NCBI GenBank assembly: GCA_000987045.1 | Contig: LAKY01000049.1 | Span: forward strand, 1-37,734 | DNA: 37,734 nucleotides | From: Clostridiales bacterium PH28_bin88 | Lineage (GTDB): Bacteria; Bacillota; PH28-bin88 | Reading direction: 5' to 3' | Shown here: positions 18,488 to 26,439 of the stretch, piece after piece | Layout: each line of letters begins with the position of its first letter | Position numbering within the stretch: the first letter of the stretch is position 1 | Notes under the pieces: generated by a model | The model's database searches: none | Seen by the model: only the letters and a program-made list of their open reading frames with translations | What the model was told of the DNA's origin: nothing | Position numbers and translations under genes: made by a program

Positions 18488-19127
18488 TACGGCTTCTTTA
18501 GAGCCCTTGCCAAAAAATAAAATCTCTTCTTAATTCAATAGTTTCGAGGTCATCCTCAATATTATTTCTTACACCTCTCTTAGAGAAAACAACATCACAT
18601 ATTTTGTCAAGTTCCGTTTCCTGCGATTATAGCTTGTTTGAAGCTATTTATCAAATTGTGTTCCCAGCTATCCCCAGGCAATACATGGCATTTGCAAACT
18701 GCTCCTCTGGCACTCTTGATAAAAATGCCAAATGAATCGTTTCACAAAGCATTGCTTTTGACATCGAATCTCTATGGTTGCAAAGGCATCAATTTGTTTA
18801 AAGGGGTGCTACACATGGTTGAACCGATCCAAGGCGTAATGTTCGTTAATCCTGAAATCAGGGATGACCTCTTCTACTGGCAGGCTGCCCACCGGTACCC
18901 GTGGGAACAGTTTACCAACATCGCGCAGGAATTCCTCCGGGCTCGTTACCAGGAACTTAAATGCCGCTTGCCCCCAGCATAAGGTTAGGAACAACTGTTC
19001 GCGGACGAGGCGTTACATACGGCCACAAAGTTATCATAAACCATGGGCTGAAGATTGTCTAGCACCGGTTTTATTCACTTGGTAATGTATGGTGCACGAT
19101 AATTAAATGCACCCACGTGACGCGACA
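18488..19127. other. Rearranged stretch between two epimerase fragments
   Basis: About 640 bases with no intact minus-strand gene, although it lies between two parts of an epimerase that are in the right order. Its length is close to that of the missing middle, yet no epimerase motif (for example VEAGLRS or HPRT) can be read in any frame. Open frames are short, apart from the small plus-strand frame listed at 18815. No promoter or clear terminator was found. Confidence 0.4.
18815..18982 (+). CDS. Small hypothetical protein, 55 aa
   Basis: The frame starts MVEPIQGVMFVNPEIRDDLF and runs through YWQAAHRYPWEQFTNIAQEF to a stop at 18982. An ATG at 18815 has AAAGGGG ten bases upstream, a better start than the in-frame ATG at 18638. 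The protein is charged, with several aromatic residues, and has no signal peptide or membrane segment. I do not recognise a family. It is the only plus-strand candidate between 1 and 27433 and lies between two fragments of a destroyed epimerase, so it may be cargo or debris of whatever replaced the middle of that gene. Confidence 0.4.
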   Translation: MVEPIQGVMFVNPEIRDDLFYWQAAHRYPWEQFTNIAQEFLRARYQELKCRLPPA

Positions 19128-19300
19128 CTAGGCCAAGGCCCGCTTAGGGCGTTCGGCCAGTACCACCCAACGGACGGCCTCGAGCATCCAGCCGGTCTGC
19201 GTACTATGGCCAGCCGACCCGATCCCCAGATGATAGTCCCGCTCGGGAGTCTCAAACTCCTCCACGCAAACCCTACCATATTCCATCTCAGTAGATGGAT
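19128..19300 (-). pseudogene. UDP-GlcNAc 2-epimerase family, N-terminal remnant
   Basis: The minus strand reads STEMEYGRVCVEEFETPERD and YHLGIGSAGHSTQTGWMLEA, then VRWVVLAERP, which follows residues of about 30-85 of WecB/WbpI-type epimerases (EMSxxFFEEL...PDYxLGVGSGSHxxQTxxML...VLLxEKP). The first 25 or so residues are missing: the preceding wzx gene ends at 19307 and the match begins right there. The frame stops at 19128 before the conserved YGDTNS motif. The fragment is G+C-rich like wzx and unlike the C-terminal fragment at 18319-18487. Confidence 0.7.
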
Positions 19301-19306
19301 GAGCCC

Positions 19307-20830
19307 TCACAACTGGCCTCTTGCTCTTGAGGAGCCAAGCCATCGGCGCAGTGCACCTTGGAAAGGTAACCACGCAGCCAGGTAGACGCTCGCGCCAGCG
19401 GCGATAATGGTCGCTAACGCCAGGATCCCTTGCTGCTTTAACCATCGGTCCATGGCCCAGATCACGGTTACCATCAACGCCGATGGAAGGCCGATGGTCC
19501 ATATGTCCTGCAAGCTCGGTCCGACGAACACGCGGTATCGCCGTTCTGCCTGAAAGAGAAGCAGCAAGGCCACGGCGCCATGTGCCACAACGGCGGACCA
19601 CGCCGGGCCAGCTACGCCCAGTGCCCGGACCATCCAGAGGTTCAGCAGTACACTCAGCCCTGCTCCTATCCCAACGTAAGCCGGAAGCTGCACGGTCGCC
19701 TCATGGAGCTCCCATGGTTTGACCAGGAACGAGTACAACCCGCCGAATACCGCGGCAAAGGCCACGGGCCCTACCACTTGTACCGCGGGGGCATACTGGG
19801 GAGCCAGTAGCACATCCACGATCCGGGGGGCAAGGATAGCAAGGCCGAGGGCCCCCGGAATGGCCAATCCCAGGTAGACCAGGGCAAAGCGACGGACCAA
19901 CCCCATCCCTTCGGCAGCCCCACGCGCGTTAACCCGCTCCCAGACACTTGGAACCATGACCATCAACAAAGACGACGCCATCATCGACACCGGCATCCAC
20001 GCCAATGCGTAGCCCATTGCGTAGATCCCCGTACTCTCAGGACCCAGAAACCACTGAATCATGTAACGATCCGACGAGCTCATCACCCAGTTCACTAGTG
20101 CCAGCGGGATGAGCGGCAAGCCATAACGCAGGGCCCGGGAAAGTAAAGGGGAACTGGCCTCCCACGGCTTCGCCCAAGCCACCTGCCGCCGAGCCCAAAT
20201 CGCGCCTACGCCGACACTACTCAGCCCCGCCAGGACGGCCGTGGTAAAGATGGCCGGTGTGCTCGAAAGGCCGAGGGACAGCAATGCCATCGGGCATCCC
20301 AACTGCCATAGCGGGTCGATCAAGCGCCCGGCGACGAAAGCCCCTGGTTGGTGCTCGAGCCGGTTGATCTGGCCGAGCAACCCCTGAAGCGATCCGATGA
20401 CGAACAGCGCGAAAGCCCAGGGGATAAGACCCTGGATGGCCCCTGGCCACAGAGTCGACCCCACTAAGGCGGTAATGCCGACCATGCCGAACGCAGCTAC
20501 AACACCCGCGGCCAGAGACGCCAGAAAAGGGCGCAGACTGCCAACCCGGCGATGTGCATCGTAATAGCGGAGCAGGGCGTTTTGGAAGACCGCCAAAACC
20601 AAGCTACTACCGAGCACGGCGGCCGTACTGACCAGCGTAAACTCGCCGTATACTTGCGGAGTGAACCACCGCGAATAAAGCGGTACCCGCACAAAGGAAA
20701 GCACGGCAGGCAAGATAGCAGAGAGCACGTACGCGAGGCCCTCCCGAAAGCGGATCTGCCCCGTGTGACCTGTTGACTGGCTTACGCCGCTACCGCGGGC
20801 CACCCCTAGCACAGTTCGGTCAGGCGCCAA
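19307..20830 (-). CDS. wzx: Polysaccharide repeat-unit flippase (Wzx-like, MOP superfamily)
   Basis: A 507-aa polytopic membrane protein with about 12-14 hydrophobic segments from residue 30 to the end. LAYVLSAILPAVLSFVRVPL then YSRWFTPQVYGEFTLVSTAA matches the first two helices of Wzx/RfbX proteins, and PLALVNWVMSSSDRYMIQWF is the usual mid-protein motif. It would move lipid-linked repeat units across the membrane for polymerisation. The start is unsure: the frame opens with TTG at 20830 with no good ribosome-binding site, GTG codons follow at 20812 and 20803, and the first helix only begins around residue 28. It is the only flippase seen. The gene is strongly G+C-rich and differs in composition from wbpE before it. 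Confidence 0.9.
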   Translation of the reverse strand: MAPDRTVLGVARGSGVSQSTGHTGQIRFREGLAYVLSAILPAVLSFVRVPLYSRWFTPQVYGEFTLVSTAAVLGSSLVLAVFQNALLRYYDAHRRVGSLRPFLASLAAGVVAAFGMVGITALVGSTLWPGAIQGLIPWAFALFVIGSLQGLLGQINRLEHQPGAFVAGRLIDPLWQLGCPMALLSLGLSSTPAIFTTAVLAGLSSVGVGAIWARRQVAWAKPWEASSPLLSRALRYGLPLIPLALVNWVMSSSDRYMIQWFLGPESTGIYAMGYALAWMPVSMMASSLLMVMVPSVWERVNARGAAEGMGLVRRFALVYLGLAIPGALGLAILAPRIVDVLLAPQYAPAVQVVGPVAFAAVFGGLYSFLVKPWELHEATVQLPAYVGIGAGLSVLLNLWMVRALGVAGPAWSAVVAHGAVALLLLFQAERRYRVFVGPSLQDIWTIGLPSALMVTVIWAMDRWLKQQGILALATIIAAGASVYLAAWLPFQGALRRWLGSSRARGQL

Positions 20831-20888
20831 CCGCTTTCACCACGTCCCTGATTCTCATAACCAGCGAAAGACTTTGGTCCAATGACAT
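20820..20888 (-). other. Short ORF (22 aa) with strong ribosome-binding site
   Basis: GGAGGGAGTAACATTA precedes an ATG at 20888 that opens a 22-codon frame, MSLDQSLSLVMRIRDVVKAV and two more residues, ending at 20820 inside the first codons of wzx. It has the best translation signal in the gap between wbpE and wzx. It may be a leader peptide coupling translation into wzx, or the first codons of a gene whose rest was replaced when wzx arrived. The choice cannot be made from sequence. Confidence 0.35.
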
Positions 20889-20930
20889 TAATGTTACTCC
20901 CTCCAAAGTTTGATTCGATACACCTTTCTG

Positions 20931-22028
20931 TTACCGTATAGTACTAGAGGCGAGTTGTTCTTGAAACTCTTGCGAAATCCCCGGCCAGATGGGCAGACTC
21001 AGCACTTCATCTGCCAGTTGTTCCGCTACGGTTAAGGTCGGAGCCTGTTCTTTATACATGGGCAGCCGATGTACGGGCACAGGGTAGTAGACCATGGTAC
21101 CGATGCCGTTGTGGGCCAGATGGTCTTTGAGTTCGTCTCGGCAGCCGTTTTGGACCCTTATGGTGTACTGGTGGTAGACGTGTTTGGCGTTGGGATCCTC
21201 GTAGGGCGTAATGATGCCGAGTACATCTTTTAAAAGTTCGTTGTAGCGGTGGGATGCCTGACGGCGGCCCTCATTGGCATTATCTATATGGGGAAGCTTC
21301 ACCCTTAAGATGGCGGCCTGGATCTCGTCCAGGCGGGAGTTGTAGCCGATGGCTTCGTTATAGTACTTTTTCCTGCTCCCATGCACGCGGAGCATGCGGG
21401 CGGTTTCGGCAATCTGGTCGTCGTCGGTGGCGATAAGCCCCCCGTCGCCGAAGGCACCCAGGTTTTTGGAGGGGAAGAAGGAAAAGCAGCCCACGTCGCC
21501 GATGGTGCCAAGCTTTTTGCCCTTGTACTCGCCGCCGAAGGCCTGGGCAGTGTCTTCGATTACTTTAAGGTTGTGCTTCGCAGCCAGCTCCATGATGGGA
21601 TCCATATCGGCTGCTTGGCCGTAAAGGTGTACCGGCAAGATGGCCTTGGTACGTAAGGTAATGGCTGGTTTGATAAGATTGGGATCTATATTAAAAGTCT
21701 TCGGGTCAATATCTACGAAGACCGGTATAGCCCCCACCAGGCTGACGGCTTCGGCAGTTGCAAAAAAGGTAAAGGGTGTGGTAATTACTTCATCACCGGG
21801 GCAGATACCTGCCGCCTTGAGGCCGATCACCAGGGCGTCGGTGCCCGAATTGACACCAATGGCGTGCTTGACGCCAAGATAGGCTGCTACTTCTTGCTCA
21901 AAGGCCTTTACGTTGGGACCCATAATGAACTGACCTGATTTTAATACCCCTTGAATTGCGGACATGAGATCGTCCCAGAGAAACTCGATTTCAGGCTTAA
22001 GGTCCAGTACAGGAATTTTGACTAACAT
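20931..22028 (-). CDS. wbpE: DegT/DnrJ/EryC1 aminotransferase, WbpE-like
   Basis: A PLP-dependent sugar aminotransferase of about 365 aa, predicted to convert UDP-3-keto-GlcNAcA to UDP-3-amino-GlcNAcA. Family motifs are complete: [32 protein letters not shown], the PLP-binding EDTAQAFGG, and [15 protein letters not shown] with the Schiff-base lysine (about residue 188 from this start). [22 protein letters not shown] is the usual substrate-side block. The ATG at 22028 has AAGGGAGT about ten bases upstream and is preferred over the TTG at 22049. It is the fourth gene of a tight operon with wbpA, wbpB and wbpD, which strongly supports the WbpE assignment over other aminotransferases of the family. 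Confidence 0.9.
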   Translation of the reverse strand: MLVKIPVLDLKPEIEFLWDDLMSAIQGVLKSGQFIMGPNVKAFEQEVAAYLGVKHAIGVNSGTDALVIGLKAAGICPGDEVITTPFTFFATAEAVSLVGAIPVFVDIDPKTFNIDPNLIKPAITLRTKAILPVHLYGQAADMDPIMELAAKHNLKVIEDTAQAFGGEYKGKKLGTIGDVGCFSFFPSKNLGAFGDGGLIATDDDQIAETARMLRVHGSRKKYYNEAIGYNSRLDEIQAAILRVKLPHIDNANEGRRQASHRYNELLKDVLGIITPYEDPNAKHVYHQYTIRVQNGCRDELKDHLAHNGIGTMVYYPVPVHRLPMYKEQAPTLTVAEQLADEVLSLPIWPGISQEFQEQLASSTIR

Positions 22029-22063
22029 ACAGATTTTTACTCCCTTCAAGAAACCCTCAAAAG

Positions 22064-22816
22064 CTAATCAGTCTTTAACATTTCAGTGGGCGGTACCACA
22101 CGGGCCAGTTTTGCGGGTAGCCCTTTATAAACCATGCCCGGTTCAGTGTCTTTGGTAACCAGTGCGCCTGCGGCAATGAAAGACTCCTGGGCTACAGTAA
22201 CTCCCGGCAGGGTGATAGAACCTCCTCCTACCCTGGCTCCCCTACGGATGGTTGGTCCCTTGATGTATTTAAACCTTTCCTGGGTACGTCCCATATAGTT
22301 GTCATTGGTAGTGGTAACCATGGGGGCGATGAAGACGTAGTCTTCAATGATGGTATAGGCGGTGATATAAGCCCCTGTCTGGATCTTAGTATAGGAACCG
22401 ATGGTCACCTGATTCTCAACAGCCACCCCACGACCGATGATTACACAGTCAGCAATAGTACATTTCTCCCGGATACTGGCCAGGTCGGCGACCAGGCAGT
22501 TTTCTCCAATAATAGTTCCGGCGTAGATTACCGCTCCGGTGCCCACGGTGGTATTATCACCAATAACCAACGGAGGCAGCTCCCCATCGATCTTCACGGT
22601 GCTGGTCTTGGCAGGCCGGGGTTGTTTACCCAGTACACTGTTATCGCCCACGGTAACACCGTTGCCCAGAATAGTTCCGGGGTAAATGGTTACGTTGTTA
22701 CCGATGGTTACATCCCGCCCCAGGCTGACGTTTTCCATGGTCACGGAAAACCACCCGATGCGGCAGTTCTCCCCTACGGTTGCCGAAGGATGGACGTAAT
22801 TTACCACCTGTTCCAC
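22064..22816 (-). CDS. wbpD: UDP-3-amino-GlcNAcA N-acetyltransferase, WbpD/WlbB-like
   Basis: A left-handed beta-helix acetyltransferase, 250 aa, with hexapeptide repeats along most of the chain ([39 protein letters not shown]). It is predicted to N-acetylate the 3-amino group made by WbpE, giving UDP-2,3-diacetamido-2,3-dideoxy-glucuronate. [16 protein letters not shown], a loop with Asn-Asp, fits the WbpD/WlbB type. The length is longer than many WbpD proteins (about 190-220 aa) because of extra N-terminal repeats. The start is GTG at 22816, directly after the TAG of wbpB. Confidence 0.85.
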   Translation of the reverse strand: MEQVVNYVHPSATVGENCRIGWFSVTMENVSLGRDVTIGNNVTIYPGTILGNGVTVGDNSVLGKQPRPAKTSTVKIDGELPPLVIGDNTTVGTGAVIYAGTIIGENCLVADLASIREKCTIADCVIIGRGVAVENQVTIGSYTKIQTGAYITAYTIIEDYVFIAPMVTTTNDNYMGRTQERFKYIKGPTIRRGARVGGGSITLPGVTVAQESFIAAGALVTKDTEPGMVYKGLPAKLARVVPPTEMLKTD

Positions 22817-23860
22817 CTAATTGCCCCTTTCTACCAACGGAAGCCTGACGGGCATACCCGTCTCGGCCGACTTGTAAATGGCCAAGATAATTTCCAGCGC
22901 TTTTCTTCCCTCTTTTCCATTCACTAGCGGGTCCCGGCCTGTTCTAATGGCTTCCACCATGTCCTCCAGGATGACCTGGTGCCCCGGTTTGGCTGTCGAA
23001 TTATTCACTGCCTGCTTAAGGCTACTGGCTTCATCTTCAGAGTAACCGGCCACCCGCCAGGTGTTTAGAGTAGAAGCGGTCACGCCACCAATAACGGCAG
23101 TGCCGCTTTCCCCGAATACCGCCAGGGTTTCTTCCAGGTTTGTGGGGTATAGGGTAGCCGCCGCTTCGATGACCCCCAGGGCACCGCTGGCGAATTTGAG
23201 CACCGCCACTCCCAGGTCTTCCGTTTCGATCCTCCTTAAGCGGGTGGTGGTGTAGGCAAATACCTCGGTGACCGGGCCCATCATCCACTGCAGTAAATCA
23301 ATATTATGAATGGCCTGGTTCATTAGCACCCCGCCGTCCATATCCCTGGTACCCCGCCAGGCATCCCGGTCGAAATATTCCTGGTTGCGGTTCCACCTGA
23401 CGGTAGCGTTCCCGTGGGTAAGTGTGCCGAACCGGCCCTCGTCTAGGGCTTTCTTCAAGGCTTGTACCGCAGGTTTGAAACGGTTGGGGTGCACCACCGC
23501 CAGTTTTACCCCCGCCTGGCGGCACTCATTAATGATCTGGTCGGCATCCCCCAGGCTCAAGGCGATAGGCTTTTCCACCACCACGTGCTTACCGGCCCTT
23601 GCGGCATCTACAGCCATTTGGGCATGCATGCCGCTGGGGGTGCAGAGGTCAACCACGTCTATACCGGGGTCTTGCAATAATTGCTGGTAGTCGCTGTATT
23701 CCCGCGCGCCGAATTTTTCCCGGAAGGGGACGGTGCGGCCGGGATGGGTGTCGCACACTGCCAACAGGCGGGCACCTACGATTTTTTCGATGGCCTGGGC
23801 GTGTTTGGCGGCAATATGCCCGCAGCCGATAATGGCAAAATTAACGGTGTCCATGTCCAT
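22817..23860 (-). CDS. wbpB: UDP-GlcNAcA 3-dehydrogenase, Gfo/Idh/MocA family (WbpB/WlbA-like)
   Basis: Oxidises carbon 3 of UDP-GlcNAcA with NAD. The 347-aa protein has the N-terminal Rossmann motif IIGCGHIAAKHAQAI, VVDLCTPSGMHAQMA, and the family's EKPIALSLGDADQII with the conserved lysine. GGVLMNQAIHNIDLLQWMMG is the substrate-binding part with the His-Asn-Asp triad common to this branch. Start ATG at 23860, four bases from the wbpA stop. Alone, the family is too broad to name a substrate; between WbpA and WbpD/WbpE the assignment is strong. Confidence 0.9.
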   Translation of the reverse strand: MDMDTVNFAIIGCGHIAAKHAQAIEKIVGARLLAVCDTHPGRTVPFREKFGAREYSDYQQLLQDPGIDVVDLCTPSGMHAQMAVDAARAGKHVVVEKPIALSLGDADQIINECRQAGVKLAVVHPNRFKPAVQALKKALDEGRFGTLTHGNATVRWNRNQEYFDRDAWRGTRDMDGGVLMNQAIHNIDLLQWMMGPVTEVFAYTTTRLRRIETEDLGVAVLKFASGALGVIEAAATLYPTNLEETLAVFGESGTAVIGGVTASTLNTWRVAGYSEDEASSLKQAVNNSTAKPGHQVILEDMVEAIRTGRDPLVNGKEGRKALEIILAIYKSAETGMPVRLPLVERGN

Positions 23861-23864
23861 GTCC

Positions 23865-25217
23865 TCAGATCTTGACTATTTTCTCCCTGTTATTTTTCAC
23901 ATACTTCGTGGCGTTCCTGGTGTCTACTACTAATTGGGAGTGTTGTACCACCCATTCATAGTCGATGCCGGAATGGTCAGTGATGATCAAGACGCAGTCC
24001 GCCACAGCTAGCGTGCTTTCTGCCAGGAGCACGCTCTCAGCGCTGAAGGTGCTGTTGCCGTGGGGTTCAATAAAGGGAACCAGCGGGTCATGGTAGGTTA
24101 CCTCCGCGCCGTGCCGGAGAAGCTGGTCAATAATCCGCAAGGCCGGAGATTCCCTGACATCAGCCACATCCTTTTTATATGCTACACCCAGCACCAAGAT
24201 CTTTGACCCGTGAAGGCACTTTTGCATTTGGTTCAGGGCACGGATCACCTTGTTGACCACGTAATAGGACACTTCCACGTTGATTTCTCCCGCCAGTTCG
24301 ATGAACCGGGTATGGAAGTCGTATTCCCTGGCCTTCCAGGTCAGGTAGAAGGGGTCGATGGGAATGCAGTGCCCCCCTACTCCCGGGCCGGGGTAAAAGG
24401 TCTGGATGCCGAAGGGCTTGGTGGCGGCGGCGTCCACCACTTCCCAAACGTCAATCCCCATCTTATCGCACAATAGCATCAATTCGTTAACCAGGGCGAT
24501 GTTTACCGCCCTGTAGGTGTTTTCAAAAACCTTGGTCATTTCAGCAACTGCAGGGGAAGATACCGGTACTACGTGTTGAATGGTCTGGGCGTAGAAGGTG
24601 TAGGCCACGTCCAGGCATGCCAGTGTGACACCTCCCACCACCTTGGATGTGTTGTGGGTAGTGAACCGCTTGTTCCCAGGGTCCACCCGCTCGGGAGAAA
24701 AGGCAAGGAAAAAGTCTTGACCCACCTTCAGACCGGTAGCCTCCAGTTTGGGCAGGATGACTTCCTGGGTAGTGCCCGGGTAAGTGGTGCTTTCTAAAGT
24801 CACGAGTTGGCCTGAGCGCAGGTGTTTGGCGATTTCATTCGTAACGTTTACTATGTAAGAAATGTCGGGATCGCGGTTGGTGTTGAGAGGGGTAGGGACG
24901 CAGATGACGGTGACGTTGGCCTCCGGCAGGCAGGCAAAATCTGTATAAGCTTTAAGTTTGCCTTCGTGAACGACTTTTTGCAGGTCCTCGTCTTTCACGT
25001 CCAGGATGTAGTTTTCGCCGTTGTTGACCTTGTGCGCCCTTTTGGGGTTCTGCTCAATGCCTAAAACATTAAAACCCACCTTGGCCTTCTCTACCGCCAG
25101 CGGCAGGCCGACGTAACCTAGGCCTACCACGGCCACGTTAGCTGTGTGGGTTTGGATTTTTCTCTTCAATTCCGCTGCGGTTAAGTGATCGGCACCCGTT
25201 GCTTGCATAACTGCCAA
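23865..25217 (-). CDS. wbpA: UDP-N-acetylglucosamine 6-dehydrogenase (WbpA/WecC family)
   Basis: Oxidises the 6-hydroxyl of a UDP-sugar twice to the uronic acid, using NAD; in context UDP-GlcNAc to UDP-GlcNAcA. The 450-aa protein has VGLGYVGLP at residues 31-39, VICVPTPLN, ESTTYPGTT, FSPERVDPGNK, and the catalytic cysteine in GVGGHCIPIDP (Cys284). KDVADVRESPALRI and HDPL mark the C-terminal domain. The start is probably TTG at 25217, because GGGAGG lies nine bases upstream; the ATG at 25208 is too far from it. First gene of the wbpA-B-D-E operon. Substrate choice between UDP-GlcNAc and UDP-ManNAc is by context. Confidence 0.92.
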   Translation of the reverse strand: MAVMQATGADHLTAAELKRKIQTHTANVAVVGLGYVGLPLAVEKAKVGFNVLGIEQNPKRAHKVNNGENYILDVKDEDLQKVVHEGKLKAYTDFACLPEANVTVICVPTPLNTNRDPDISYIVNVTNEIAKHLRSGQLVTLESTTYPGTTQEVILPKLEATGLKVGQDFFLAFSPERVDPGNKRFTTHNTSKVVGGVTLACLDVAYTFYAQTIQHVVPVSSPAVAEMTKVFENTYRAVNIALVNELMLLCDKMGIDVWEVVDAAATKPFGIQTFYPGPGVGGHCIPIDPFYLTWKAREYDFHTRFIELAGEINVEVSYYVVNKVIRALNQMQKCLHGSKILVLGVAYKKDVADVRESPALRIIDQLLRHGAEVTYHDPLVPFIEPHGNSTFSAESVLLAESTLAVADCVLIITDHSGIDYEWVVQHSQLVVDTRNATKYVKNNREKIVKI

Positions 25218-25467
25218 TTATACACGCCTCCCAAAAGACCTCTCATAAAAAGCAAAAAGGGGTTCTACACCCGTCCTTAGAACCTTCGCAAAATCCCGGC
25301 TTCCCTAAGACAGCTACTTTCGTCTAGGGCTCTGACTCCAGAACGAATTGATTCCACCTCGTCAATAGTAAATTGAGCGAAATCTGCATTAGCTCACCGG
25401 TTATTTCAAGTGGAATGTCGTGGTTTTGCGGGATATCAACAAAAGAGGTTTATACCCCAGTAATGAT
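25218..25467. other. Gap between vapC and wbpA
   Basis: No gene. It contains the hairpin listed at 25254-25284. A TATAAT (complement at 25218-25223) lies just before the wbpA start but has no convincing -35 and overlaps the spacer after the ribosome-binding site, so it is not called as a promoter. The wbp operon promoter was not identified. Confidence 0.4.
25254..25284 (-). terminator. Rho-independent terminator-like hairpin
   Basis: On the minus strand GGTTCTA, a ten-base loop and TAGAACC form a perfect seven-base-pair stem, followed by CCCCTTTTTG. It lies about 180 bases downstream of vapC and 37 bases upstream of the wbpA start codon. It probably ends the TA transcript; it could also act as an attenuator for the wbp operon. 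Confidence 0.55.
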
Positions 25468-25878
25468 CTATTTGAATGGATTATACAGACTTAACCCGTG
25501 GTTTAAGAGGTGGTTAAAATCATTTTCGTTTCTGGTTATTAAGGTGGCAGCATGTTCCATGGCCGTAGCCGCAACTAAAGCGTCAGGTAGTTTCAACTTC
25601 TTATTATAAATATTCCGACTAATTTTTCTCAATTCTCCCGCTTTTCGGGCAATTTTAGAGTTTACATCGATTATTTCGCCAGTCTTTAAAGCGTCCTCAA
25701 ACTGCCGCTCATCTTCAGCTGTCAAATTGGGATAAGAGAAAAGTTCGGCTTCTACTATGGTTGAATATATAATTTCAACTTCAGGATTTTCTTCTATTTC
25801 CGCTAAGAATTCAACTGCCGGAGTCAAGCCTTTCTTGTTATAGATAATTATATTTGTGTCAAGTAGGTACTTAATCAA
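25468..25878 (-). CDS. vapC: PIN-domain ribonuclease toxin (VapC-like)
   Basis: A 136-aa PIN domain. YLLDTNIIIYNKKG at the start has the first metal-binding Asp (Asp7); a conserved Glu follows near residue 42 in STIVEAELFSY; the C-terminal LKLPDALVAATAM has the last acidic residue. These are the usual PIN residues for magnesium-dependent RNA cleavage. It overlaps the upstream antitoxin gene by eight bases, the normal VapBC order. Visibly A+T-rich compared with the wbp operon downstream. The RNA target is unknown. Confidence 0.88.
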   Translation of the reverse strand: MIKYLLDTNIIIYNKKGLTPAVEFLAEIEENPEVEIIYSTIVEAELFSYPNLTAEDERQFEDALKTGEIIDVNSKIARKAGELRKISRNIYNKKLKLPDALVAATAMEHAATLITRNENDFNHLLNHGLSLYNPFK

Positions 25879-26125
25879 ATTCAGGCACCTCTCGATCAGT
25901 ACGGTCCAGCATGTCTTCTATTTCTTTATCGGGACGATTTGCCCAAGTTCCTGCCATTCGTGTAAATACGCCTTTTGGTTTTTCTTTATTTGCTATCTTT
26001 AAAACAATCTTGTTTGTATCGGGAACAATTTCAATCAAATCACCTGGTCTTATCTTGGTCTTCTTCAATATTTTTTTTATGGAAATACGGCCTTCTGCAT
26101 CTATTCTTGCTTTGATAGTAGGCAT
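25871..26125 (-). CDS. vapB: AbrB/SpoVT-type antitoxin (VapB-like)
   Basis: An 84-aa protein whose N-terminal half is a swapped-hairpin DNA-binding domain: KARIDAEGRISIKKILKKTK then IRPGDLIEIVPD, the AbrB pattern. The C-terminal half, FTRMAGTWANRPDKEIEDML, would wrap the toxin. Start ATG at 26125, chosen over 26140 because GGAGGTGATC sits right before it. The family normally represses its own promoter together with the toxin; a TATAAT lies about 20 bases upstream. Confidence 0.85.
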   Translation of the reverse strand: MPTIKARIDAEGRISIKKILKKTKIRPGDLIEIVPDTNKIVLKIANKEKPKGVFTRMAGTWANRPDKEIEDMLDRTDREVPEFD

Positions 26126-26144
26126 AATGATCACCTCCATCCTT

Positions 26145-26150
26145 ATTATA
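26145..26150 (-). promoter_or_regulatory. Candidate -10 element of vapBC
   Basis: TATAAT on the minus strand, 19 bases before the vapB start codon and just before its ribosome-binding site. No good -35 hexamer stands 16-18 bases upstream, so the promoter is weak or activator-dependent. A CTGCAG palindrome directly precedes the -10 element. Confidence 0.4.
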
Positions 26151-26199
26151 CCTGCAGTAGTTTAGCATATTTTCTTGTGAAATATCTTCGTACTGCATC

Positions 26200-26392
26200 T
26201 TACCCGGAAGGTAACAACCTGCCAAGGTCTCTTTTAAGGGGGAAGGGCGCTTTTTGCATCCAGTAGATGGCTAGTTTCTGCCTTTCGTTGTCCATCTAAA
26301 AGGTCACCCCGTCCCGATTCATGGCCGCATTAAGTTTTTCGTCAGCCTTCTTCAACTGGCGAGACAATTTTTTTCCTTACTGCATTGTCCAT
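26200..26392 (-). pseudogene. HEPN-domain protein remnants (two partial N-termini)
   Basis: From an ATG at 26392 the frame reads MDNAVRKKIVS and, after a one-base shift, SRQLKKADEKLNAAMN..., resembling the first helix of HEPN proteins that pair with MNT nucleotidyltransferases; it ends at 26296. The very next base starts another frame (ATG at 26295), MDNERQKLAIYWMQKA, which again looks like a HEPN start but leaves the family after 16 residues and stops at 26200. Neither has the RX4-6H motif. They lie directly downstream of an MNT gene, where an intact HEPN gene would be expected. Confidence 0.45.
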
Positions 26393-26439
26393 AAGCTAAT
26401 ACCCTGGTCATAAGTTATACCTTCCTTTTCCAGCCCACG

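Noticed and set aside
25218..25223. TATAAT just before wbpA as the operon promoter
   Set aside because: No acceptable -35 and it overlaps the spacer between the GGGAGG site and the TTG start, so transcripts from it would lack the ribosome-binding site.
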